Of a stretch of DNA of 64,000 bases, positions 1 to 11,514 are shown piece by piece. The stretch spans positions 1,431,179 through 1,495,178 of the forward strand of contig QXEO01000222.1 in the NCBI GenBank assembly GCA_007115705.1, read 5' to 3'. Below the pieces are notes generated by a model. It was given only the letters and a program-made list of their open reading frames with translations. It had not been told where the DNA came from and searched no databases. The stretch is from Dactylis glomerata. Lineage: Eukaryota > Streptophyta > Magnoliopsida > Poales > Poaceae. Positions within the stretch are counted from its first letter, which is position 1; each line of letters opens with the position of its first letter. The position numbers and the translations under genes were made by a program.

Positions 1-1100
1 AGTTGTCTTCTGATGATTTTTCTGCACTCACCATGCATATTTTGCCAAAACACATAAACATGCATATGTGTAAATCAGTATACTCAACTATCGTACATGT
101 TGATCAGTATATAATTTATATTCTAGCACATTTATCCACTCCGTGTTTTAGCTAGCTTGTCACCAATGCAGCAATCGCATGCAAGATTATTTTATAATAG
201 AGTCAACTATTTCTCGAGATATTGTTTTCCACAGCCGGAAGCATTATATTGTGGGTGTTATGTTAAAGAAAAATCATAATAAGCGATTATCGATTGATAA
301 AGCAGCTGTCTGGGCGTTGCACAGAGTCAACCAAAAGCGCCAGTTCATGCTAAAATTTTCCGTAGTGCCTTTTTGTTTTATTTTAAAAATGTAAGGTATG
401 GTATGCAAGTTTACAATCATCCCCATTAGTAGCTCTACCACAGCTTACAATATGATATCACAAAAATAAGTTATTTAAATGGTACATTTGTATGACTAAT
501 ATCTTTCACTAAATCATTGCCACAACTTCTTGATCTAGCCATCAAACTAATTTACATAAAGTGGTCTATTTATTGAAAAATGGTATATTTATAGATCGAA
601 TGTAATTTTTTGCCTATATGAACAAATCTGATAAACAAATATTTTGCAACGGTTTAAATAATTAATATGATATTATCAAGACGTATTTATATATTTATAT
701 ATGGGTCCATCTATTTCTCCAACATGTGAGGCATGATCATCGGATATGCAAGTGCATCTAGTGTAGCTCGCATATATTGTCGTGATCAATAATATGCAAA
801 ACTTATTATCTCTTCTTTGAAAGAATATATTAATAGTTAAATTGACTCTTACAATCCCTTGCATTTTTAGTATGGTGTGAATTTCGTGATGCCTGGGCAA
901 GGCGGTAGCGTAGCGCTCTCCTTTACCATATTATTTAGTAGTTTTTCTTTGGCAGAAGTAGTAATTGCTAACCAAACAGGTCTTATGGTATCTAAGAAGT
1001 ATTTGTTAGTTATATATTTTTCACTAATATTTCATATTTCATTTAAGCTCTCTATCTTACATTAGGTGTCTCAACTTTATGTAAATATGATATATATCTA

Positions 1101-1364
1101 CTCCCTTCATCCACGAAAGAGTATACTTCTAAATTGTTGTAGAGTAATTTTTTTAATTTTAATCATATTTAAATAAAAGAACACCAATCTTTATGCTATC
1201 AAATTAATATCATTAGATTCATAATAAAATATATTTTTATCATATAGCTATTTTCTTTCAAAAATACTATTATATTTTTACATAAACTCGGTTAAATTTT
1301 GAAATATTTTGATTCTACAAAAAAGTCAGAAGTATACTTCTTTATAGACGAAAGTCTTCACACT
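1101..1364. repeat. Stowaway-like MITE, degenerate
   Basis: The left end starts CTCCCTTCATCC directly after a TA. The inner arm GTATACTTCT at left is answered by AGAAGTATACTTCT near 1329-1342, followed by a diverged terminal part (ATAGACGAAAG). The interior is AT-rich with no ORF. The right terminus is eroded, so that boundary is approximate. Confidence 0.5.
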
Positions 1365-1745
1365 AAAACATGTATAGATATATATATATATGTATTTAGA
1401 TAAAATTGATACAATTAATTTATAGCTAAGAGAGTAATTAGCACACACTATATGGCTAGCAGAGAGAGTCCTAGTGGTGCACGCTATAGCTGGCTTGGTC
1501 CATTTTTTCTTTTCTTATTTTTTAGACTCTGTCCCGCTTGGGTAGCATGTATGTGATAGTTGGGTCTGTTTCTTTTTTTTTAACGATGGTGGGATCTGTC
1601 TCAAGCAATATTTTTTACGTAACTTTTGCTGTTTGGAGCATGCACGTGTTAGTCCGTTCTGTTTTCTCTTTTTATTTTTAACTTCTCATACGTGCCATTG
1701 CGCTATTGTTTGTACAAACTATTGTTACGTAACTTTTTTATCTTT

Positions 1746-1855
1746 AAATCTTAGCCATATATTTTAGATCTAACAACTAAAATTAATTTAGATAATGTGG
1801 ATTAACGTGGTGTCTCTATTTTAGAACCCCGTATTGAGCTTTTAGTATATAATAG
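1746..1855 (+). repeat. Dispersed repeat, copy 1
   Basis: This copy shares a colinear block with 18499-18606. Shared landmarks in order are AATCTTAGCC, an AT-rich run, TGTGG, a GTGGTG(T/C)CTCTATTTTAGA segment and CCGTATTG(A/T)GCTTTTA, ending in a TATATA-rich tail. It has no coding capacity. The family is unknown; the A/T tail with no inverted repeat would suit a helitron or retroposon 3' end, which is inference. Confidence 0.5.
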
Positions 1856-2295
1856 ATAGAAGATATTTGGTTTTACATCGCAAGTCCGTAACCTTTACTG
1901 TAAAGTTTGTTTATCGCATAATCACTTGAGTAGTCAGACCAAACATGTAAGATAACGAAAATCACTTCTAACCTTGCTTTCTGACTTTCTTGATATCTGA
2001 CAACGTACTATTGTTTTAAAGTTTATTTTGTAAGTGAGGCAAAAATTCATAGAGCATAATCTTTTTTTTCGAACCATTATAGAGCATAATCATCTTGGTT
2101 TGGTTTTCCACCATGCTTAAATCGTAATTTGTGTAGCACATAGACCAACCTAGAGTTCAGTTGCATCTCCATTTATTCTAGAGATTAACAAATTAAAGTT
2201 GTTCATTGTATTGTCATTGAGCACATTTTGGTTTGCATCTTGACTTCATGTTGGCATAGACCTTTTATCTGGCATTTGTTTGGTGTTTTACCTAG

Positions 2296-4004
2296 GGTGA
2301 TCCATTCCTTCATTTGGTGGATGAGAGTAAACTTCAGGCGGTGAAAGATTCCTTAGATGACCCGTCAAAAATATACGGATCGCCAGAGGACAATACTAAC
2401 GCGTTGAAGGCTCTTGAAGCAATAGAACTATCAGAAAGTCAATCTCGTGACAGCATTGTCTCCACAATCATGAACAATATAGCAAATATTATAGATGTAA
2501 TTTTCACCTTCTCAGTTGCCTCTTACATTCATCATTTGAACCAAGTTCCATGCAGCTGTACGTGACTATTCTGTTTCGGCAGGCGGAGTTGCACAGTGTG
2601 AGAAGCCAACTGCTAAGCGACTTCTCTCCCGATGACATGTGCCCAATGAGCACTCAGTTCTTTGAAGAACCTGCTGAGAATTCATCATCAGGGTCTCATG
2701 AGAATGCCCACCATGAAGAGGTACGTGTATCTCATACTTATATTAGCTTATAACTTTTACTTTCGAAACCGCCCTATTGTTGGGCTACTTATTTGCTAAA
2801 CGCTGAACAAGTATTTAATAGGGTATGCTGATTGACCTGGGAAATGATCATGATATTTTCGGGGAAGCTTCAGAATGTACATCAGCTTCTGCATCTGTTC
2901 CTGCTGCAGACCTTATGAGTATTGATCAGCTTCTCGAAACAGTATGTCCTTGTTGTAAAGAACCTATAATTCCTTCCATTTTGTTTTTTCAACTCTCTTC
3001 GCAGTTTTGGGGTATTGTCATGATAAGATAGCCTGGCATGAGTTGATTACAAGTTCTCCCAGCATGTGAGCTACTCTGTTGGTGCAATTATATGTCGTGT
3101 AGTAGCATACCTAGGCACTTACTATATGTGTAAAAGAAAGTAGGCAGAAAACAGTCAAGTGTTCAGCAGGTATACATGTATTAGGATTGCAAGATTTTGG
3201 AAGAACGAGCGAGAGTTGCTAGGTGCTGTCAATCAAGAACCAGGCACATCATAGATAAAAGCCATTTTTTTTGTTTTGCGGGGAGAGAGCATTATTCCCT
3301 GAAGTATATATTAGTAGCATCCAGTCTATGAAATGATCAAAGCATGTAGCCTGTATATATGCTACGTTTTGCTCTCTGTAGGTAAACTAATTTGATCTTC
3401 TACCTGCCCAGTCAAACAGCAGCAGTTATTTTTGAGCATTAAAGTATATTTGGCGTTCACTATGTCTACTTGGCATGATAACTGCTCTAACTTGCATTTT
3501 TTGTCATCCTTTTGCCATTTCATAGGTTGGCGCAGACCCCTCACATCACACAGAAAGTGCTCACGTGTCAGCAGACATGCCATTCATGGAGATGACTAGC
3601 CAATGCGAAGCCCTCACGTCGGGGAAACAGCAGAAGATGTCAACCTTCATGAGTTTCCAGCCAAACACGCAACCAGCCCCCATGCCCAACAATCAGCCCA
3701 ACCAGATGGAGTTGGATTTCTTCAACGATCCCCCGTTACCTCAGGTAGCATAATTTCCACTCTCTCAATGCATCTGAGAAAGCATATACTATTACATTCA
3801 CTAAGATAATTCTACTCTACGCAGGCCGGGGTGCAGAGCACGAACCCGTTCCTGGACAACAATTGGAACGCTTTCCCTCAGCACATGGACACTGGAAACT
3901 CGCAGTCGGCCGATGATCCCTTCCAGCAACATTTCCTGAAGCTGCCGGCGTCAAGCCCTTACGACCAATTCATGAGGGCTGCAGGCTCAACAGGCCAGAC
4001 TTGA
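2296..4004 (+). CDS. SRL2-like: EFR3-like plasma-membrane scaffold (SEMI-ROLLED LEAF2 family), C-terminal exons
   Basis: There are five exons, all phase 0, with canonical GT-AG junctions: 2296-2496, 2583-2720, 2822-2941, 3526-3744 and 3825-4004 (stop TGA). The start is outside the window or lost. The recognised C-terminal signature of plant EFR3/EFOP/SRL2 proteins comprises an SQLLSDFSPDDMCP-like block (second exon), M-x2-IDQLLET (third), the EMTSQCEALTSGKQQKM block (fourth), and a tail with NPFLDNN and LPASSPYDQFMRAAGS (fifth). EFR3 proteins anchor the PI4-kinase-alpha complex at the plasma membrane; rice SRL2 affects leaf rolling. The visible part is about 286 codons, whereas the family is near 1,000 residues with an N-terminal armadillo-like region. 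No stop or frame break is seen, so this may be an intact gene continuing to the left. A truncated 3' duplicate cannot be excluded. Confidence 0.75.
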
Positions 4005-4637
4005 GTTCGGTCTGGAGCAGCAAATCCGTCGCGTCTCAGCGCATTGTACCAACAGGTAGGATTGAGGTCTCTGGTTCCTGCCGATCGAAGATGTGGCAAT
4101 TTTCCATCCTTGTGTTTGCCAGAAAGGTGTAATATATCTGCGCGCTTGTGTGTGCGTGTGCGCGCTCTTAGAGGTTTAACCCAATTCGACACCCATTCCG
4201 TTCATTGTTTGTGTATAGGGGATTAATTGTATAGGGTTTGGTAACTGTGTTGTATCTTGTATGTATATTATCCAACGAGACGTGTAGAGGGACTGAGGGG
4301 AGGAGTGCCTTCTACCACAGAAAGTTTGTACATGCATGTAACATATGGCTGCAGAATGCAGAAGTGTATAATGACGAGAAAATGATTGAACAAAAAGTAC
4401 TCGTGTACCACGGTATTTCGTGCAGACTCGGCATCGGGTCAACATTTGCTGACGATCGAGACTGGTTACTGGTTGGCGCTTGTGTCCGTCCAATTGTCCA
4501 CCGATATTTTGGTTTAGCTACGAATATTTGCTGCTAATATTCTCTCGGCACTGTGAAGCATCTTTTGACCACATGATACAAAAGTTCGTAATCATCTGAT
4601 CAGCAATGCCTCAGCTGATTAGCATAACGAATTCATC
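4005..4637 (+). other. Probable 3' UTR and downstream flank of the EFR3-like gene
   Basis: Non-coding sequence directly after the TGA. A T/G-rich stretch around 4233-4275 (repeated TTGTAT-type words) resembles a plant far-upstream polyadenylation element, so the transcript may end near 4290. No canonical AATAAA is seen there. Both-strand open frames of about 100 codons have no recognisable content. Confidence 0.4.
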
Positions 4638-5046
4638 ACACCGTTTCAGTCTTCGCACGAGCGACGTTCTCTGTCTGGTCTGGCCTGCTTGGACCGTCTC
4701 CCACTCTCCCTCCACGAGTTTGTAGCTAATCACGAGTCATCACACCACGTTGTGGAGACCGTTAGAATTTGATTTTTGACCGTACCAACAGACATTCTGA
4801 AACTAAGTTAACGAAAAGTTCCCTAATCACTTCGTTTTCTCCCAGCAAAGCTTCAACTATATAAAGCTGTGGGTAGCTTTTTGATGTATTTGACTGTTGA
4901 AAGGAAAAGTGCTCATCACAACTTTTCGTGTTGTCATAATTTATTCATGTACATGGTTAGCTAGCTGCCCGAATATGCCACTCTTGTTGGCCATAAGAAC
5001 GTGTCTGGCACTATGCCATACCTCGGCCGGCTTTCAGAAAAAAGTA

Positions 5047-5140
5047 CTCCCTCCGATCGGAAATAAGTGTCGGCAATTTTGTACTAGCTTAGTACAAAGT
5101 TTGTATTAAGTCCCCGATAGTTATTTCCGATCGGAGAGAG
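5047..5140. mobile_element. Stowaway MITE, copy 1
   Basis: A 94-bp element with near-perfect terminal inverted repeats (CTCCCTCCGATCGGAAATAA at left, TTATTTCCGATCGGAGAGAG at right) flanked by TA dinucleotides at 5045-5046 and 5141-5142. A same-length sister copy lies at 52109-52202. It is non-autonomous (Tc1/mariner-mobilised class), with no coding sequence. Confidence 0.9.
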
Positions 5141-6037
5141 TACTAGAAAAGTTCATTATGGTGTTCGGGGAGATTCATACGAATGATATGCGAGCTTAAT
5201 TTGTTATAAATGGGCAGTTGAGACCGATGTTATCATGCTTCTGGAAGGATCGGGTCACAACTCTCCCACCGATCACGGTTTTAATTAAGGGTGTGACTAT
5301 TCTTAGTTGAATGAGATTTAACTTTGTTCTTAGTCAGGTGACGAGTTTCAGTTGCAACTCTATATTGAAACTCATAACTAGCATGGATTACGAAACAAAT
5401 CTAATAGTTCGTAATATTTTTCTCAGTTGCAACCTAACCTGCAACTAATAGATGCACGAACCGCAATGCAAATGCGGTGGTATAGGACTAAATCGAGCAC
5501 TATAATACTCCTCTAGCTGAGAATTAGCAACTTCATTTAATTAAACTTGTATCCGTTAGGTTGACGCATCAATGGATAGTAAATTCCATGCTAATTATCA
5601 TATCACATCTCTAGCTAGGCACTTCTAAATTAAGGAACGATGTCACATACCCCGTAAACACAAAAAGAACAATGTCACCGGCCGAGATCAACCCCGAAGA
5701 TCAAACCTACTTTTACGAGCAACTTTGACCGCCGGGGATTGTGTGGGTTGAATCATCACACTCACAAACCAGATTGGAGATGAGACGACGATGACAACGA
5801 GGATGAACGGAAGAAACATTTAAGCGAATGTTGATTAGCGCGTGAATTAAATTAAGCAGAGATGGAGAAAGCCGGCCAGCTTAGCGGATATTAGGCCGTA
5901 CTCTATCGCCGCGAAGTTCTTTGTACCTTACTTTACTCCTTCGAGTGATTCTGACTGCAGTTGTTGTCCCTTCCGATAAGTTCGTTGCACTTGCAGTCTA
6001 GAGAATCCTTATTTTAAAAAGGCGACGGCAGCCGTGG

Positions 6038-6048
6038 TTTGGCGCCAA
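6038..6048. promoter_or_regulatory. E2F-like palindrome TTTGGCGCCAA, copy 1
   Basis: A perfect 11-bp palindrome matching the plant E2F consensus (TTTSGCGC on both strands). It sits in a conserved sub-block (GCGACGG...GTGGTTTGGCGCCAAG...AAAATGGG) that recurs at 51769-51850. No adjacent gene is recognised, so any regulatory role is conjecture. Confidence 0.4.
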
Positions 6049-6529
6049 GTGTGATTAACCAATATTTGGTGGGAAAATGGGAAGCCATCTACATCTACGT
6101 GTGCGCGACGTGAATTATTGAATTTAAGAAAAAAATGGCAAGATCGTGTTCATTGATCAGGTGAAAATTGTACTACATTGAATAGTGTAACCGTCTCCTT
6201 TGTTGCGCAATGGCTGAATAGCATGAAACCACCAATTTGAAAGCTACAATTTTCATTTGAACTACTTTTCGTAATTTTTTTTTTGTAAAAACAAAGCTAA
6301 TACAAGAGCACTGCTTTGAACGTGAAATATCACGAATTCTGATAGCTCGGACCCAACAACGAATAGCATCGAAAAAACAAAACAAAACCGATGCAAGATA
6401 AAAGTTGAGACCAGGAAACCGCGTGATCAGTGCCACTTGGTCCATGCGTGACTACATGGATATTTTATGTTCCTAATTATAATTAGTAGTATCTGCCAAT
6501 CAGAACTATCCCAGGTGTATGATTGATTT

Positions 6530-9060
6530 TAGACCGTATCAGTCTTCGGACAAGTGTTTACTGTTTACCTGACCGGCGCTGGTCTGTCTCCGCTCCTGGG
6601 TTTGATGTCACAGCTCACAAGTCAAGTAGAATTAGCTTTCACCGTACACGCTGCGCTAATGAGACTGACTTAATAACCAAAGTTCTTCGTTATGTTTCAA
6701 AAGGTGTATTCACAACCAAAAAAACTGAAGTGCAGCAGCTAGCTTTTGGTGGATTTGGCTACGAAAAATGCTTCCCACGATTTTTGTGTAGTCGTTTTTT
6801 TCATTTATGTTATTCTGTAGAAGGTGATGCCACTTTGGCCGCTGAGACGTGTCTGCCTTACCTCAGCTGGCCTTTCAGAGTACAAAATAAAATGGAAAAA
6901 ATGAACATCAAGTACATCATAGAATATCATATTCTTTCAAGATGCAGTGTCTTGAATATCGAAACTAATAGATGGTAATGTCTCAGTAGAAGGATAATCA
7001 TACGACCGAACCATACTAACATTAACATGTTCTTTAGCTTCTGTTTATTTGGTATGATTAAGTGGGCAGTTGAGAGGGCCGTTTGTTCTTGTGATCATGC
7101 ATACGGAAGGAAGCGCTGCGAGTCAGAACCCTTAATCTCTATTCTCTAGATAACATAAAGAAGAAAAAAACCATAGATCTTTATGCTGATAGTCAATGGA
7201 CTATATGTGCAGTCGTGCAGAAGAACCAAAATCCGTGTGATACTATTTCAACATCAATTCTATCATATCAAATACCAACCTAGGCCCTTATCAAAATAAT
7301 GTCACAGCTCAAACGTTCAATCACCGAGTGCTAGTATAGACAGAGAGCAATTACACTCAACATTTCTCGTATGATTTAATATATCGTCACCATCGTACCA
7401 AGCTGTTTCACAATTATTGAGCAGGATACTCCTCGCCAGTCGCCACCAAATACTTAATTCTTTAATTTTCCAACAAATATCTAAAATTTAATTTGGAACA
7501 TTTGAATGACAGGAAATTGGTTCGTTTTATGACCGTCCATGTATTCTTCAACAATATCGGCTACTTTTTGTTCCATTGTAACATGTCTGTATTTTGGCTA
7601 TGACTGTAATGATTGCATCAACTATTTTATTAATATTTGAATATGAATAGTGTTTTAAGGTATGTATTGTTGGATCATGTTTAAAGTTGAGTTAAACAGT
7701 GAAATTATGTCTTACATTTCAGCGATGTCTCCAAATTTCCACATAAGTGGCATTTTGATCCTAGCCCGAGATGAACGCTCGTGGTATAGCCAAGGAGTTC
7801 CCCTCACGTGTGAAATCACATAGGAGATTACAAATTTAGTCACTCAATATCCAAGAGAGATTTGACAGTGATTCCATATGTATGAAACTGAACTAACGAA
7901 ACATTGTCATTTACTAATTGATAGGCCATTTCCAACAACAAACATGATTGGTGTTTTATGTGTGGTATACACATAAAAAATCTCTTGGCAGCGTTTCAAA
8001 GTATAGTATGTATGCAAACATGCTCGTTGGTTTAGAAAAAAATCTATGACCAGAATGGTGGAAAATGCAACACCCGTCCAACAAGTGACAACACATGTTA
8101 TCTCTACAACTGAAATCTTTGAGACAGCTACTTATTTGTTACAGAAACACCATCTAGATTTCAGTTTCACATTACACAGTCCTTATTTATTTTGCAAAAT
8201 ACAACCATGTTCTTCCAATTGCTCTTTGGTTCACCGTATGATTTCTTCCTTGCGTAATCCATATACTGAATGCATATTTTTAAACACGTCTTGTTGAGGC
8301 ATGATCATATTGAACCACATTTTTGGAGCATGAAGACATCATCTTAAATAGGTAAAATACATGCATGTTTCCTCCTAATCAAAACAAAGAATTCGTGTAT
8401 TCTTGAATAATTCATAATTGAGGGAAAAAAAGGCAGCCTTGAATACTTCATGAACAATACAAACGTTTGCATATTTTCCCCGACATTTCATCAACCGACA
8501 AAAAACAGTCCATGCACAGTTTCTTCACCGTCATGGATCATGAATTTCGTATGTTGCTTTTAAATTCCATATTTTTCCCAGGTCATTTCATCAACCGAAA
8601 GGAAACAGTCCATGCACAATTTAAATTTAAAATACCATCACGGCATGAATTATGGAACCGAGGGAGTACATCACCGTGGACAGAACACACGATTTCTTCA
8701 ATTTCTTTGCACCACGTAGCGTTCCATCTGCGTTTTTTGTTTGTTTTGCGAATTGTGATTCATGCGGCGAGTGCCATCAACATTTAAAGGTACTGCTCGA
8801 GAACGATGGTTTCGATTGAGATCGGTATAATGTCGTCAGCCAAGTTTGACTGGGAATTATGCGTGGATTACGTTGCATTCCATGCACGCCGGACACTGAT
8901 AAGGACGTAATCAGGGAAGACTACTGGCAATTGTTAAATCTCATGGATGGATTAGGTTAAGTGGAGATCGGTGGAGAAAGTGGCCGGCCAGCGGATATTA
9001 GGCCGTACTCTATCCCTGAGAAGTCTTGGTACCTTCTTGTACGAAATGCTCCATCCGTTA
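6530..9060. repeat. Degenerate tandem unit II
   Basis: Second copy of the unit, aligned to unit I by the ACCGTATCAGTCTTCGG (6533), GCTGGCCTTTCAGAGTAC, GTGGGCAGTTGAGAGGGCCG (7073) and GCGGATATTAGGCCGTACTC (8992) blocks. The spacing is about 1.9 kb for the first three landmarks and about 3.1 kb for the last, so this copy carries roughly 1.25 kb extra. It lacks the Stowaway found in units I and III. Its 7073-7800 part aligns with 52360-53250 and 53565-54300. It is non-coding. Confidence 0.55.
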
Positions 9061-10440
9061 ATTCTGCACGTCCATATCAGCTGCACGGCAGCGAACTTCG
9101 TCAATCCAGCTTTCACGGCAGCGACAAATGCTGTCTTCCCCGCAAACTCCCGTTTCGGGCCAACTCTGCTGACGGAGACAGCAGCCTCTCGAATTCACTT
9201 GGTTTAAATTTATCAACATCTCGACGGACCAAATGTCACTGTTTTTCCTATATATTATGAACTTGATTGAAATTTAATTGTTTTTACAGAAGAAGTTGTA
9301 TGAATTATGTTTTGGAAAACGAGAAGGTGTAGGACATGCTTGGATGTTTTTCAACAACTTAATATTGAAATGGATAGAGAGTGGATTTTTGTAGACCGAG
9401 CTACATGTAGAAAACGGCATTTTAAAGTTTCAAAAAAATCTTTATAAATTAAGGTGTTGACAATGATTAGTCTACGACCGTACAAAATTTAAAATCGAGT
9501 ATGTTATATTTAGGGATACAAAAAAATAACAAAATCTGACAGATTTTAAGGTTTTGAAACTGCTGTTCACTACTATAGATATCAGATTTTGTCATTTTTG
9601 CACATCTCCGAATATAATATATTTCGAGCTGAAATTTGTATATTTGTTGAACACAACATTGTTTGCATGTAGATTTAATTTCAGGTTTTTTAAACTTTAA
9701 AATGCTATTTTCAAAAAAATAAAAAAGCTACATGTAGCTCGAGCTATATTGTGGTTTCAGAATGGCTCCTAGACTACATGGGCCGTTTTTCTTATTAAAA
9801 AACAAAAACATGACGTTGAGACCTACTCTGAGTGAACACCCAGTGAATTTACAGATGGCCCCATGTAGCCTATCTTAATGGAGTAGGCCTACTGGTGGAA
9901 ATAGACAGGGAGCCAAATTGAGGCTCTCAATCAAAGTTTTAAATAGACAGTCCCTTTACCCAACAAATAAAGTTTGAAATATTAGAAAATTTAAGAAAAA
10001 ATATTACATGTATATCTCCATATTTTATTTACTCGTGCAAAGTTTTGTGAAAAACTAACAGGCTTATAGCATTGAATTATGTTCTTCTTTACACAGGTGG
10101 CAAATAAATCGATTTTTCTTGAACGACTTGGTGATCACGTAGGATGCGAAGATGTATACACATCATTCTTTTTGGAATACTTTGATATTTTAAAATGTGT
10201 TTAAAATATATTTCAAATAAAGGGAAGTTTGATTCGTTGAATAGTTAATTGAATGAGTTGTAGCTTGAAGCCTTGAATAATTTTTTCCCTTTTTTTGGCA
10301 AGATAGAATGCAATTTCCACTAAATGGATTAGCCGCTATTTTAAACTATGCGCTCAATACTTGCATATATGCTTAATTTTTAAATAAAAATTTAATACGC
10401 TAAGTCTCTAACTAACTTTATCTCCAAACCCACGACTGCA
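9061..10440. other. Intergenic DNA upstream of the SAUR gene
   Basis: AT-rich sequence with no gene recognised. It contains the foldback element at 9379-9758. The stretch 9800-10440 is otherwise unstructured and ends in the SAUR promoter. Confidence 0.5.
9379..9758. repeat. Foldback (MITE-like) element, copy 1
   Basis: The left arm GAGTGGATTTTTGTAG..CGAGCTACATGTAG is answered by CTACATGTAGCTCGAGCTA near 9729-9747, and the arms continue inward through matching TTTAAAGTTT-type blocks. The interior is AT-rich and non-coding. The same family recurs at 11515-11955 on the other side of the SAUR gene. The target duplication was not resolved. Confidence 0.6.
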
Positions 10441-10444
10441 CCAG

Positions 10445-10451
10445 TATAAAA
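10445..10451 (+). promoter_or_regulatory. TATA box of the SAUR gene
   Basis: TATAAAA lies in a locally GC-richer context about 330 bp before the preferred start codon. This implies transcription from about 10475-10480 and a leader of roughly 300 nt containing an upstream open frame. Confidence 0.65.
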
Positions 10452-10778
10452 CTGCAGCGCCAGCTTGCAGGCCGTACCACCTAATCATTTCCAGCTACGG
10501 AGCAGAACACAACACAAGAGAAAAAGTTGAGACCACGTCGTCTTCCACGCCAACCCCAGCAGGAGCATCAACCATGGCGGCCAACAACCCACGACCATGC
10601 GCAAATCCCACCATCTCCCGCATCCATTAATTCATCATCCCTAGCTTCTCTTGCACGGGGTATCTCGCTCGACCACCAAGAAGCGTGTACACACCCTAGG
10701 CGTACTCTCCTGTTCTTGACACGACGGCGGCGGCCGGCGGGCAACAGAAGGTACGACGCACGCCGCGATCTTGCTACC

Positions 10779-11162
10779 ATGATGGTGATGGACTACTTCC
10801 GTTCGCCCAAGAAAGGCGGGAGGAAGAAGAGCAAGGCCTGCGCCGCGGCGGCGAAGGAGGATGCGGTGGTTCTTCGGCAGGCGCTGCTGGATCAGCCGGG
10901 CTGCGGCGGCGATGGCGAGCTGCCGAAGGGGTACTTCGCGGTGTACGTCGGGGAGGAGGCGCGGCGGTTCGTGGTGCCCACCGGGTACCTCCGGGAGCCG
11001 GCGTTCCGGGACCTCATGGAGCGCGCCGCCGACGAGTTCGGCTTCGCGCAGGCGGCCGGGCTGCACGTGCCCTGCGCCGAGGAGGACTTCGAGGAACTTC
11101 TCCGCCGGCTCAACCGCAAGCACGGCGGCTCCGGCAGCGGCAAGGGGAAGAAGGCCATTTAG
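10779..11162 (+). CDS. SAUR: SAUR family auxin-responsive protein
   Basis: A 127-residue intronless ORF. The start is taken at the ATG-ATG pair in context CTACCATGATGG. The same frame is open upstream to 10527, but those 84 codons are compositionally unlike SAUR and lie in the leader. Residues 47-112 form the SAUR domain: ELPKGYFAVYVGEE, RRFVVPTGYLREPAFRDLM, then FGFAQ..GLHVPCAEEDFEELL. The N-terminus is basic and Ala-rich; the tail is Gly/Ser/Lys-rich. SAUR proteins are short-lived auxin-induced regulators; many inhibit PP2C.D phosphatases at the plasma membrane and so promote H+-ATPase-driven expansion. Codon use is strongly GC3-biased, as in many grass SAURs, against AT-rich surroundings. 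There is a good TATA box, no stop and no frameshift, so it is probably functional. Confidence 0.9.
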   Translation: MMVMDYFRSPKKGGRKKSKACAAAAKEDAVVLRQALLDQPGCGGDGELPKGYFAVYVGEEARRFVVPTGYLREPAFRDLMERAADEFGFAQAAGLHVPCAEEDFEELLRRLNRKHGGSGSGKGKKAI

Positions 11163-11514
11163 GTAGCTCTTGAACGGATACAAGGATATGAGTTTATACG
11201 TTATACTAGATCGATCGTTTCTTGTTTGGTTCTAGAGATTGTACAGACTAGATAGTGCAAAGTGCAAACAACCACATGCGTGCGTGATGTGTAGCATTAG
11301 CATAGATGCATGCATGGTGTGTTGAATCGCCATCATTGGTTTCATATGGAACAATTAGTATGGAAATAAATAGTACTTCATCATTTGCTTCTTTTTTCTT
11401 CAATATCCATGCGGGGGAAACACATATGGAAAAAAGTTTCATTTAGAGACGACGGATCAAGAGCATGTCAGATGACAGATGGTGAAAGGTTCTTTGATTC
11501 TTATAACAGATCGA
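11163..11514 (+). other. SAUR 3' UTR and flank
   Basis: AT-rich sequence after the SAUR stop. AATAAATA near 11365 could serve for polyadenylation. ATAGAT/GTA words are present, but no clear DST instability element could be matched. Confidence 0.4.

Larger units (their letters stand above)
1..2295. other. AT-rich non-coding flank, probably intron
   Basis: No convincing coding exon on either strand. The stretch ends in a pyrimidine-rich acceptor (ttttacctag at 2286-2295) that leads into the first visible EFR3-like exon, so at least its right part is probably an intron whose donor lies left of the window. It holds a MITE-like element (1101-1364) and a dispersed repeat (1746-1855), listed separately. 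Short open frames here have no recognisable composition or motif. Confidence 0.5.
4638..6160. repeat. Degenerate tandem unit I
   Basis: First of four diverged copies of a non-coding unit. Landmarks shared with unit II are the ACCGT(T/A)TCAGTCTTCG block (4640 and 6533), ACGTGTCTG followed by GG(C)CTTTCAG (near 5000 and 6848), GGGCAGTTGAG (5212 and 7074), and GCGGATATTAGGCCGTACTC (near 5884 and 8992). Landmarks shared with unit III are AGATGGAGAAA, the GCGACGG...TTTGGCGCCAA module and AAGATCGTGTTCA. No protein can be read consistently across copies. Confidence 0.6.

Noticed and set aside
10527..10778. Upstream extension of the SAUR frame by 84 codons
   Set aside because: The composition is unlike SAUR N-termini and lies in the leader. 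The ATG pair at 10779 has better context and gives a normal length.
10641..11183. 180-codon minus-strand frame opposite the SAUR gene
   Set aside because: A shadow of a GC3-rich gene; the sense frame has the SAUR domain.
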